Shown: one piece after another, positions 46,282 through 57,300 of the stretch
Numbering within the stretch: position 1 is the first letter of the stretch
Layout of the letters: each line of letters starts with the position of its first letter
Assembly (NCBI GenBank): GCA_964007475.1
Contig: OZ023275.1
Coordinates: forward strand, 27,085,433 to 27,149,432
DNA: 64,000 bases
Direction of reading: 5' to 3'
Origin: Hybos culiciformis
Lineage: Eukaryota > Arthropoda > Insecta > Diptera > Hybotidae
Program-made: the position numbers and the translations under genes
Notes under the pieces: model-generated
Told to the model about the DNA's origin: nothing
Seen by the model: the letters and a program-made list of their open reading frames with translations, nothing else
Database searches by the model: none

Positions 46282-46509
46282 ATGTTAATTGTAAAATATA
46301 CTTTAATGTAAGCTCACCATTTTTGTCCTCCTAAAAGGAGGGCCTATTCAGAATATTGTTAGTTTTTCGCAAATATCTCGAAAATATGAATGGGTAAAAA
46401 ACGCACCGTTTTCGAAATATTTGCGAAAAACTAAAAATATTCTGAATAGGTCCTCCTTAGGAGGACAAAAATGGTCAGCTTACATTAAAGTATGTTTTAC
46501 AATTAACAT
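46282..46509. mobile_element. Foldback MITE, 228 bp, downstream of Wee1
   Basis: Nearly complete inverted repeat. The left arm starts ATGTTAATTGTAAAATATAC and includes TTTGTCCTCCTAAAAGGAG and TTCGCAAATAT. The right arm is its complement with a handful of changes. The loop is only about 30 bases (ATGAATGGGTAAAAAACGC). The arms are about 95% identical. It lies about 390 bp after the Wee1 stop and may be transcribed in its 3' UTR, where it would form a long hairpin. Confidence 0.85.
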
Positions 46510-46950
46510 CGACGGCAGTCATAGAATTGTCCTTCGATGTCCGTCATATAAGTGACATTTAAGTAAGATTTACAACTAGCTTAGTAGTCAGCCTGATAAC
46601 TGATCCTGGAGACAGTTTTAATTCTGACTTATATGTTAGTTTCATAACTAACGGCTACGTCAGCTATATTCTTTACCTTAATGCTTGTCGTATACCTAAC
46701 GTTCAGTCGTAATTTACGGTTACAAATAACTAGCTCGAAGGCACTTGATGTATGGGCAATGTCAGTTATTTGTCACCTATATACGATCCATGTCGTACTT
46801 TTTATATATCCTTGTGGCTAACGTGTTCATATCATTAGTATACTAAGTTAGTTAACAAATGATGTTTTTTATTTCCGATGAACTAGACAAATAACTGACT
46901 CGTGGTATATTGGGTTTATATCAAACTATATAGCTCTGTTTGTATTTTAA
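46510..46950. repeat. GC-richer, hairpin-rich repeat of unknown type
   Basis: It directly abuts the foldback MITE and is made of short imperfect hairpins: GTCATATAAGTGAC, GTTAGTTTCATAACTAAC, and a split pair GTCAGTTATTTGTC (about 46769) with GACAAATAACTGAC (about 46889). A 27-base block at 46626-46652 matches 40225-40251 upstream of Wee1 at 22 positions. No ORF. It could be a degraded transposon end shared by both flanks of the gene. Confidence 0.45.
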
Positions 46951-47345
46951 CCTTTTTTACTAATGAGATTAAGTGTGTATTTTATAATTTTTGACAATAT
47001 TTTTTTTAAGCTATTCTGAAAGTTATAAATTTTTATTTAATCAAAATTCGACCGATCTCTCCCGCCGTAGGTGAATGGAAATACTTCTATATCATGACGG
47101 CCGACATTTTAGTAATCAATTAATAATTTGTCGAATAATTTTATAATTATTTTCGTAACTTTTTCTTAAAAATAATAAATAAGCTTTATACCCATAAAAG
47201 TAAGCCACAAATAAAATTATTTTCCACGAAAAATTATTTTTTGTATTTCCAATGAGATAATCTCGATAATCGATATAATACCCTGTTATTTAAATAGTTC
47301 CTAAAAAATGTACACATAAGTTCCTTAATAAAATAAGGTTTCTAG

Positions 47346-47833
47346 CAGAGCTTCGAACCGCAATTTATTTTGTTCCGGTTTTCGGTTTCGTTCTTAAAAT
47401 TTTATCGTTTCGGGTTACGTTTCGGTTTTGAAAATTTAAATTTCGTTCCGGTTCAATTTTTTTTTCGATTCAAAACCGGTTTTTTTTTCGGCTAAAATTT
47501 TTTTTTGAGTAGCACTTTTTGTGCTTGCTCGTTAATTGCAAATAGAAATGGAGTTGAAACTTTTGTGTAATAAAAATATTTCCTATATTGAAAATAAAAA
47601 CACACATGCATATACGTAACACAAATACAAAATATAAATTTTTCATTCAAATTCAAACATAAAAAAATATAAATTTTGTATTAAATTTTTTTATTTTTTA
47701 TCTTGTTTAAGGAACGATAAAGGAACGAAAAAGTTTTTTGTATTTAGAATATTTGGGTTCGGTTACGGTTTGGTCATAAATTACGGTTTTTTCCGGTTTT
47801 AGGTTTTCGGTTCGTTTCCGGTTCGAAGCTCTG
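47346..47833. mobile_element. hAT-type MITE, 488 bp, with perfect 8-bp target duplication
   Basis: The ends are CAGAGCTTCGAACCG and its exact complement, flanked on both sides by GTTTCTAG (47338-47345 and 47834-47841). The CAGAG start and the 8-bp duplication place it in the hAT superfamily. Subterminal DNA on both sides is built from CGGTT/CCGGTTTT-type repeats. There is no ORF, so it depends on a transposase elsewhere. It is a different family from the 16.75-kb element, which starts TAGAGTG. Confidence 0.93.
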
Positions 47834-48364
47834 GTTTCTAGAATTAAATTTTTATTAAGTCTATATGAAAGTTTTACAAAAAATGTGAACCCTTTGAAAG
47901 AATATGTTGTTAATTATTGCTATAATTATTCGAAGATCATAGAAAAAATTTAAAAACCTCGATTATTCTTGGTTAGTTATAATTTATTAGATATAATTCA
48001 TTATGAATTAATTTTATATCCGAACATAGTTTGAATATAGTTTGAATCCTTTTTTTTTCTCTATATTAAACTATTTATCGGAATTTCTCATTAACCTAAT
48101 TCAATTTGTGTTTTAATTAGGGATAAATATTATAAAATTATAATTAATACAATCACTAGATAAATTTTTAGTTAAAAATTTGTTATTCTTTAAAAATCAA
48201 TATTTTATTTAAACTTCTAACAAAATGTATAGTGATGGTACTCAAAGCGGTATTGTATAACTTCACTTGTTTTTGTATAACCGACGGAATGTACATTTTA
48301 AATTCCATAGTGATTGTGTGTACATATATTATATGTGTTTTATATTATTTATCAAAATAAATAT

Positions 48365-48402
48365 TTTTGATATGTCAAAAGAGTTTTGATATGTCAAAAG
48401 AG
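48365..48402. repeat. 19-bp perfect tandem duplication
   Basis: Two exact copies of TTTTGATATGTCAAAAGAG, followed by a partial third TTTTGA. Confidence 0.9.
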
Positions 48403-48568
48403 TTTTGACCACACTATTTTATTAAATTAATTTATTATGGAATCTTATTGCAATACCTATGTGTATGCCTATATAGCAATGGTTGAAAATATTTTTTAAT
48501 AAGAATGTCAAAATATAAAATTTAAATTGATATTTTTATAATAAATAAATGAACAAAACAAATCAATA

Positions 48569-48731
48569 TTTGGCTATGATTAGAAACTAAACGAAAAAAA
48601 ATTATTAGTCAAGGACACTATAATTCAAGATTGGAATCTTTATTTCAACTTTGGCTATGATTAGAAACTAAACGAAAAAAAATTATTAGGTCAAGGACAC
48701 TATAATTCAAAATTGGAATCTTTATTTCAAC
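48569..48731. repeat. Recent 81-bp tandem duplication
   Basis: Copies at 48569-48649 and 48650-48731 begin TTTGGCTATGATTAGAAACT and end TATTTCAACT. They differ by one inserted G and one substitution. The near identity means the duplication is very young or is an assembly artefact. No gene overlaps it. Confidence 0.92.
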
Positions 48732-51700
48732 TTAATTCTTATCGTTTTCTTAAGCATGTATAGTGCGTTTCCGGAAAAGGCTGTTTATTTATTTCGCTTA
48801 CTAAATTTACTATCTACACAAAGGAAACGAAATCGAAGTGTTTTTTTTTAATTTTTATCGTTCTGTAAATGTAAATGTTTGATGTAATTTTAATAGAATT
48901 AAGAGAGTATACGTAATGATAATTCTTCTTTGCTCGTTTGAAAATATGAAATTTCAGACGCGAACTCGATTTTTCCCTTAAATGGAAAATCTTTTTCTGT
49001 TACGTAAAAACAATTAAACTTTTGTTCCATTGGCATCATTAATTAAAAAAATATATTTTTGTCAGATAGTTAATTTTACTAGTATACTATATCGTCAATA
49101 TCATGTGCAAATAATATTTTTTTGATTTTAATGTTAAATTAATTATAATTAAAGGTAGTTTTATTTGATAAATTTGATAAAAATGCTCAAAATAAAAAGT
49201 GTTATTTACATACAATTTAAAAAAGTAATAAATTACAGTGCTGTTCAGATAAAACTATACAGGATAAAACACATAATATTCGATATGGCGCAATAGCCAT
49301 TTAAAATTTTATTCTATTATACAAAAATTCATTTTGCTGCAAAATCCTTCATTATTTAATATAATATAATATTTACCACCATATTTTTATTATAATTAAT
49401 TTTTTTTTTCTATATATATGCACACGTATAATAGTAGACCCATAATAGTAAACTAAATTATCATTATTTTAATTATTATGACCATTAAACATTCTTAAGC
49501 GATACCAAAAATGTCCTTCATATTTGCATAAAGTGTTATAACCGCTTTTAAAAGGAAGAAAATACAATCCCCGCATTTCATTCATTAAAATAAAATAAAA
49601 AATTATAATACGCGTTCAACAATCTAGCCTTATACAATTAATTTTTAGCTTAGCACCTAAAAATTACAATTTAAATAAGAAAAAAAAATATAAATAAAAA
49701 TATGTAAAAACGGAAATCACAATATGGACTCAAAATGTATATTCTATAAGTATTAGTGAGAGATAAAAATCTAATAAATCCCAAAGGATATACAAAAAAA
49801 AGAAAAAAAAAAAAGGATTCATATCTTAAAACCCACGAAATATTATTATGTTTATTTTTCCATTATTTTTTTATTTTCTTTTCCATATAATATTTTTGTT
49901 GTTATCTTTATCTAACTACAGCGGTATTATAAATGTATACCTTGTTTTCTTCTAAAGAAAATAATAAAAAAAAAAATCATAGTACAGCCCATTTTAAGTG
50001 TACCTGTAAGAGTGACGCATGTTTACAACAGAAAAAAAGTTATGAAAAAAAATTACGCAAAACATCGCAAAAATAAACCTGCTTGTATCGTAAAAATCAA
50101 CGTACGCCAACGTCGTTAACCGCATTTTTATAAATTAATTTGTACTAAAACTAAAAGAAAATTATAACGACAAGTTGAAAAAAAACAGCTTTTGCCATTT
50201 CTCCTATATAACTAAATTTTCTTATTCAATATACATATATAGTTATGAACACATTATGCAGCTCAAAAGCGACATCAAGCATGAAAAACATGAAGCTTTT
50301 CACACAATAAAACTAGTTAAACGAGTTATAGAAGTAAAATAAAAAAAAAAATTTAAAAATTAGGGTTATATACATACTAATTTCGTTTATTTCAAAAATC
50401 CGCATACACCATCAACGCAACACATATACGTTAGCCGGAAAACCAGATTTTCAATGGTATTGGTTTATTTACTCACTGAACCATTCATAAAAATTAAAAA
50501 AAACCAAATTCATAATTTTCAATACATGCGCAACTAAAACTTGATTTTGACTAAACTATTATTGGTGGAATAAATTTTGATGCTAATAAAAAATATATAA
50601 GTATCTTTTTTTTTTTTTTTGTTATTTCATTTTTTAAAATCAAATGAGAAAAAATAGGCGTATTCATGAATTAATTTTCTTTCATACTTCACTGGTATTT
50701 ACAATATTTGTGATTGTATATGGTTTTGTTAAATTGTAGTATTACTCTCTGTGTTGGGAAAAATAAAATCGTTTTTTTGTATCAATACTATTGCATGTGC
50801 AAAAGCGTAAATTTTTTTTTTTATCTACATACATTGTTTTTATGTGGGGCGCTAAACGATACCAAGAATTATGGTTGTTTTCGTTGGTTATATATGTTGG
50901 GTATATGAAAAAAAAAAAAAAAAAAAAAAATTTGTGTAATTTTTTTTTTTTTATTCTCTGTTTTAAGCAAAACAAAAACATCAGCAGTAAAGTAGAAAAA
51001 CTTGCTTTTGTACAAAATTTATACAATTTTAGTTCGATATCTTATCGTTAGGAATACGGTTTATCTTTTGCGATTGTGCGATTTTTTTTTCTCTGTTTTC
51101 CAATCTAAAAAGTTATTGTGTCGCAAATTTATACATTTTTCTTTGCAGTGTTAAATCTTAATTTTTTTTTATGGTTTTTTTTTTTTTTTGTGTTTATTTC
51201 ATGATTTATTAGAAAACTTATTAATAAAAACAAATATAAAATAAATATCTATATATATTTATATATATATTTATGTATTTTTTTATTTATTTAATTTTTG
51301 AAATAATGAAAAAAGGAGAAGATTTTTAATAAGAAAAAAAAAATTTAATTATATTCAAAATGAAATTTGAAATGATGTTCTTTTTTGTTTGTTTCGCAAC
51401 AGCGTTAATGAGGTCATAAGGATTAACCAAATTTTAAAGAAATTTGTAAATAAATTCTAGTTTGAATAATAAAATTTTTGAATAAATGACCGATTAAAAA
51501 AAAAAAACAAAAAAACTGATTTGTGCAAGGCTTGGAATGTTAACAAGGGCCTGTTAATCAACTTATATTTGAAATATTGAAGTGTGGTAAGGACGAAATT
51601 ATGGTGCCAAGGATTTAAATCATATAAAAATCTCTTGAATATATATTTTTAATAAAATTTGCATAATTCGAACACTAAAAATAAAATATTCACAAAAAGT

Positions 51701-52937
51701 GCAATAAATTCGTTTTTCTGAAATTTAAAGACGCCAAAAATAGAACCAAAATTGTTTATCCTCTCTAAATTTGTATTAAATGCAAAAATTAAGTTAATTC
51801 TGAGCTTCGCAGATGTGAATAGGTATAAATATATTTGAAAAAAAAAAATAAAAAAATAAAAACAAACTCCACAGGACTTTTATTTAAATAAATTTTACTT
51901 TTTTAAAATAACAAAGAAAAGGATTTTTCCATCAATTTAATCTGCATGTCCTTTTTGTTTATTTTTTTTTTTTGTTATTTTAATTTGTTTCAAGTCAAGC
52001 ATAAGAAAAAACTGTCAAATCATATTGAATTAAAAAAAAAGAAATTGACAAAAAACGGCTAAACACACGTAATGATGAAAAAATTAAAAAAAAAAAATTG
52101 AATAATCGAAATTCTTTTCTTTTTTTTTTTACTTTTCCTTTTTTTTTTTGTAGTCCTGTTTTGATGTCTATTGTTACAACCAGGACCATAAAAAAATATA
52201 TAAACTTCTTTTTTTTTCACCGATAATTTGACGGATTACCTTTCACCTCAAACAAAAATTCTTTTGTTATGTCAAATTATTAGCAAAATCTAATCAATAG
52301 GTTTTTTTTAACACATAGATTTTCGTGTCAATCAAAAAAAAAGAGAACAAATCTTTCTAATGAAAATAAGGATAATTACATATGAAGTTTTAAAGTGAAA
52401 GTAAACAAAAAATTGTTTATCAAAAATAGAATAAAAAAAACAAGCGACGGCATTAGAAGTATAGTTTAAAAAAATTATAACAAGACATTTATGTCAGTAA
52501 GTCTCAAAATTTGAGAATATTAAGAAAACATAAAAAATTTAATTAATTATCTTGATTATAAAAAATAAATTAACAATAAACTATAAAATAATTATTGAAT
52601 AAAAAAATGGCATGCAAATAAAAGGACGATCTATCTTTTTTTTTTAAACCTTATGCAGACAGAATTCTAAATTGACATTTTCCAAAAATACTAAAACTAA
52701 ATAGTTTTGTTTCCATTTATATTTATTTTCTAAATTGATTTGGGTTCAAAAAAAAGAAAATTATTTTGGGATAAAATGAAAAAAACATTAACAAAAAATA
52801 TTTAACAATTATTGACAAAAAAAAAAAAAAATTCATAAAATTATTCACATAGATACATAAATAAAAGATTTTTGAAAGAAATTCGCAAATACAAAAAAAA
52901 AAAAAAAAATACTTAATAAAAAATAAACTTAAGGAAA
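48732..52937. other. AT-rich gene-free stretch
   Basis: No supported gene. Many long A and T homopolymers, including an A22 run near 50909. Open frames here are mostly poly-Phe or poly-Lys artefacts. The last few hundred bases may be leader sequence of the gene starting at 52938. Confidence 0.55.
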
Positions 52938-53048
52938 ATGTTAACTGATATGACACCGACGGCTGGACAACTATATGGTTCACAAATACCAACGATGGGA
53001 ATGAATATAACAAATATAGCGCACATACAAAAAAGTCAAGTTAATCCG
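52938..53048 (+). CDS. Probable first coding exon of an unrecognised gene
   Basis: The ATG at 52938 (context GGAAAATG) opens a 37-codon frame that runs exactly in phase 0 into a strong donor, AATCCG/GTAAGT. The encoded start is MLTDMTPTAGQLYGSQIPTM, rich in Met, Thr, Gln and Asn and low in Lys and Phe. This is unlike chance frames here and resembles the disordered N termini of insect transcription or RNA-binding factors. This likeness does not identify a family. A stretch of A- and T-rich possible 5' UTR precedes it. The next phase-compatible candidate exon is 54266-54331. The rest of the gene would lie further right, perhaps beyond the window. Confidence 0.5.
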
Positions 53049-54265
53049 GTAAGTTTTTGATATCATGTTTGAGTTTTTATATATTTCTATTTAAATCACT
53101 TTGAATTTAGAGACATTGATAATTTTTTTTAATTATTTTAAAAACATAAAACATAATGTACGTATTATATGACATATATATTTTTGTGCATTTACGAAGT
53201 TAACGTTAAGGCGAAGTTTTAGTTTATGGTATGGGATCAATTTATATTGGTTTCCAGATTATTAAGAAATATGCTTAAGTATTATTCACTTTTACATATT
53301 ATTATTTTTACATACTATTTCTAAAAAAATATCAATACTAAAACAATTCTGTATAATCTTTTATCTGCAGTTACTTAGTTTAAAGAATAATTATTTTTTG
53401 CGCTAATGTAATTACGACGTCAATAATCACTCCAATATCTCGAAAATATTTAAAACTAAAAGTTAACTCATATAATCTTGGGCTATGATTATGAAAACTA
53501 TTTATATAAAAAAGATCATTCCAATCACTACTGAAATTTAATAGAATTTGATTCACATTTTAAAATTTTCTCTTTAAGATGTAGAATATTGATTCCTCAA
53601 ATTATTTTAATTTAAAGATTTTAATAATTAATATTATATCTTTCACGCTTTAACAATAATGTAAGAACCCTATATATTTTTTATGACATATTATATTCTG
53701 CATACAACCATTTTACACCATGAATCGAGTTGCAAAAAAAACTAATTTTTTTTTTCTAAGTACCTTCTCATATATACTAAAAGAAAAACCGAAAAGCATA
53801 GGTATTATGTTTCATATGAATTTTCTATTACATATATTTTTTTTTTTCTTTTTGTGAAAACTAATATTTATTAATTCGATCCGGCTTTTAATGTCCATTT
53901 TTAAATTTTATTTCATTTCACTTATTTTCTATGAAGGGTCAAAAAGTCAAATCAATAAAATTCTATAACATCATCAAAATAGATACAATTTGGACATCAA
54001 CTTCACGAACAATGTGTGTATCGGATATCCGTCCCACAAAAAAAATTTTAACAAAAAACCAAATTTATGTTTTTAGTTTGCACAGAATATTACGTTCTTT
54101 TTGAGTTTATCCACCCTTTTTGGTATTCTCAATTTCATTCGGTTACCTACTAGAATCTAGCAAATCTAGCATTTCGATAACCATTTATTTTGTGTCGCGT
54201 CTGACTATGTATATGAATATAATACAAATTTTGTTTTGCTTTTCGAAATACCTAAATTTTTTTAG

Positions 54266-54331
54266 ATTTCAAGTCGGAATAATTTTCGGTGTATTAGAGT
54301 TTTCAAAGATAAACCAGGCAATGCGGGCGTC
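54266..54331 (+). CDS. Candidate internal exon, possibly of the 52.9-kb gene
   Basis: A 66-bp segment between a strong acceptor (AAATTTTTTTAG) and a strong donor (GTAAGA). Two of the three frames are open. Phase 0, which continues the exon at 52938-53048, gives ISSRNNFRCIRVFKDKPGNA then GV. The other gives FQVGIIFGVLEFSKINQAMR. It is GC-richer than its surroundings. Assignment to the upstream exon rests only on strand and phase. Confidence 0.4.
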
Positions 54332-57300
54332 GTAAGAGAGTTTATTTAAAAGAACTAATCATAGTAAAAATAGTATCTAAAAGTCTTTTTAAGGATATTC
54401 AAAAGGACTGTTATAAGATTTAAAACAAAAGTTAGTTATTATAAATAGAAACTAATAAATTCAATCTTTTTTATATTGTTGGCAATAATCATAAAAATAA
54501 AATTTATTTCGATTGTAAAAGTGTTAGTCCTTTAAAGAAAGTCGTAAATAATGTTTTTCAGAATATATTGTAGAAAATTTTTACAGACTTTCAATTTATT
54601 GTGTTTTTGATTTCTCTAGACTGTTTTTGATTTCACATTATCCTTTCTTGTGGTCAAGAGTGAAAAGAAAATAAACACACAACAATGTATCAAATGGGGT
54701 TTTTATTTCAAGGACTTTAGGGAATTAAATATTGAAAAAAAAAAAAGATTGAAATTAATCATTAGCTTTTATGACTTTTCCTTTTTTGGGGTTTATGTTA
54801 TTTTTATTATTATTTTTTTTTCTTGGATAGACATTACTTTGTCCTTATAATGATTTTATGAACTAATGTGAAAATGAAAGTATTTTTTTTTGTCCAAATC
54901 GAAAATAAAAAAATTATGTTTATTTTCTTTTTCATTTTTTTTTTTTTTGAAAAGGGGACCAAAATGGGAGGATCATGATTTTTATGTGATTTTCTTTTAT
55001 TGATATCTTCTTTTAGTTAAATATTCAAATGTTATATTATGAAAATATTGTATAAAAACTTTTCAATCTCATATATTTAAATTGAAATTTCATTAGAAAA
55101 AATTTAATTTTGTATCGAAAACAAAATTAATTAAAAATTGAAATAAATCTTCTAAACTTTAATGAGTAAATTGAATATTGTTTTGGTCAAAACGTGTATT
55201 TTTCTTTAAGTTTTTGTAAATTTTGAAGTATTTATATAAGAATTTCTTTGAAATAATTTTTACACTACATAAAATATATATGACTGCTTTTACACATATT
55301 CATACCTTTCTATATAAAATAAAAGATTTCCTGCAATATACAGAAAAAAAAGAAACACTATGGTTAAAAAATATATATATTTCTTTAATGCACTGCACTG
55401 GTGCAATTATTGTTATTATCACTTTTAAAGTTAAAAAAATAATTACATTTTTTTTTATATATATATTGTATAATATCTGGTTATCCCTTTTTAATGAAAT
55501 AACACATCAAAAAAAAAAAAAAATTCTGCTTACTTATAAAACCAATTAATTTTTTTTTAGCTTTTATCAGGCTGCCACTATCAAATTATTCAAAGCAAAA
55601 AAAAAAAAAAATACATTTATCATGTTCCTATTTAATTAATACTAAAAGTTCATTGAAATTTTAAAATTCTGTAATTATTTGACGAAAAAAAAAAAAAAAC
55701 AAAACATTTTGTAAAATTTTGTGAAACAAAAACATTGTAAAACTATCCCTCATTTTATCGCTGCCGCGCCGAATAATAATGATGACACTATATAAAAATT
55801 GTGTAATTTTTATCCTAATTATTTTCATAGATATATAATAAACTTCTTTAATTTTATAATGAAAATTACAAGCATTAACCGCACCTTTTAAAATATTATT
55901 ATTAGGTTTTGTTTTTTTTTTTTTTTGTCTTCATACAAAAAGAATTTTCTATATTTTATATGCTTGTTGTAACTAATAATAATAAAATTAATTAACGCAT
56001 TTTCATCAAATGATTTTTACTTTTATTCATTTTATATCTATATGTACATTTTTTTTTAAATGTAAAATGAGTTAGCAATTTATTATATAATTTTATTAAT
56101 GCTATTCTAACTTAGCTAGAGACTGTATAAAAATTAAGAGATTGAATGAAAAAATGTCAGTTACAATATAATTGCTAAAACAGCATGAAGCATGTAATAT
56201 AATGTATTTATCTTTATACGTTATTAAAACCAAAAAGGCTTAAAATTTGTTATTTTTGACTAGAATATTTTAAATCAACAAAATTGTCAAAAATTGCAAG
56301 AAGTTCTTAATTAAATAATATTCATAATATAATATTAACTCTACGTTGTGTTCTTCCATTTTCAAATTTAACGAGTAAAATAGATATATGTACGATGTCT
56401 GTCAAAAGCAGCTGCAAAGATTTTTTTTTTCCATCAAAACAATAGTTTTCTATTTAACCATTTTACATAAAAAAAAAAAATTTCACTTATCATTAAATTG
56501 CTAAGTATATTTAGAGTTCAATTTCTAATGACTTTTAACAATTTTTTTTTTATTGCCAACTAAATAATGTAAATTATAGTTTTTTAAATATTAACACCGA
56601 CGGTTTTTAATGCTTTTCATTTCGCATAATTTAAATGTATATATTATTTATACATTTACAGTTTTTATTTTTTCTTAACTGATATCTATATGTGATTAGA
56701 ATTGTGACAAATTGCTTCGTTGAGCTCTTCTCATTAAAATTTTTCTATTTATATTTTTGAGGGAAATTTTTATTTTTTATTTTTTTTTCATGAAAATAGA
56801 GCTTCACTAGCGAAGCGATAATATTTCAAATGTGTACATATATAAAATAGAATTATTAAAAGAGGAAAAAAAAGTATAGAAGATTTTCATTTATTGATAT
56901 CGCGCTACTTAAGTAAATTGTAACGCTCAGTTGAATTTTTTAGGAAACATAGTAAAAAGATAATCAATTTACTAACTATAATTTTTTTCTTTTTATTATT
57001 TTATATATGTTTATTATATTGTTATTTTATATTTCAAAAATTAAGTTCACATTAATTTTTTTTATTTTTGACATTCTTTTTAACACATGATGGTTTTGCG
57101 AATTTTCATCTTTACTTATATTGAAATTTTTTTTTTCGCTTTAATTGGATTGATAACATTATTAAATCTGATTTACGAATATTCCAAAATTATTCACAAA
57201 AAATTCAAGTGTTAAGTATATTCGTGAAAGAAAGTCCATGGAATCATTCGCATTTCGTACTGGGTAAATTATGATAATCATAAAATTAGTTATTTAAGTT

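Noticed and set aside
50714..51051. Overlapping ORFs on both strands near 50.9 kb
   Set aside because: They depend on long A and T homopolymers that encode poly-Lys or poly-Phe, with no splice or domain support.
52723..53013. 96-residue minus-strand ORF
   Set aside because: It is antisense to the probable first exon at 52938 and is mostly poly-Phe from A runs.
53930..54050. Sequence ATCGGATATCCGTCCC and its surroundings as a gene start or regulatory site
   Set aside because: It is a short GC-rich island with only a small palindrome, no ORF and no partner repeat in the window.
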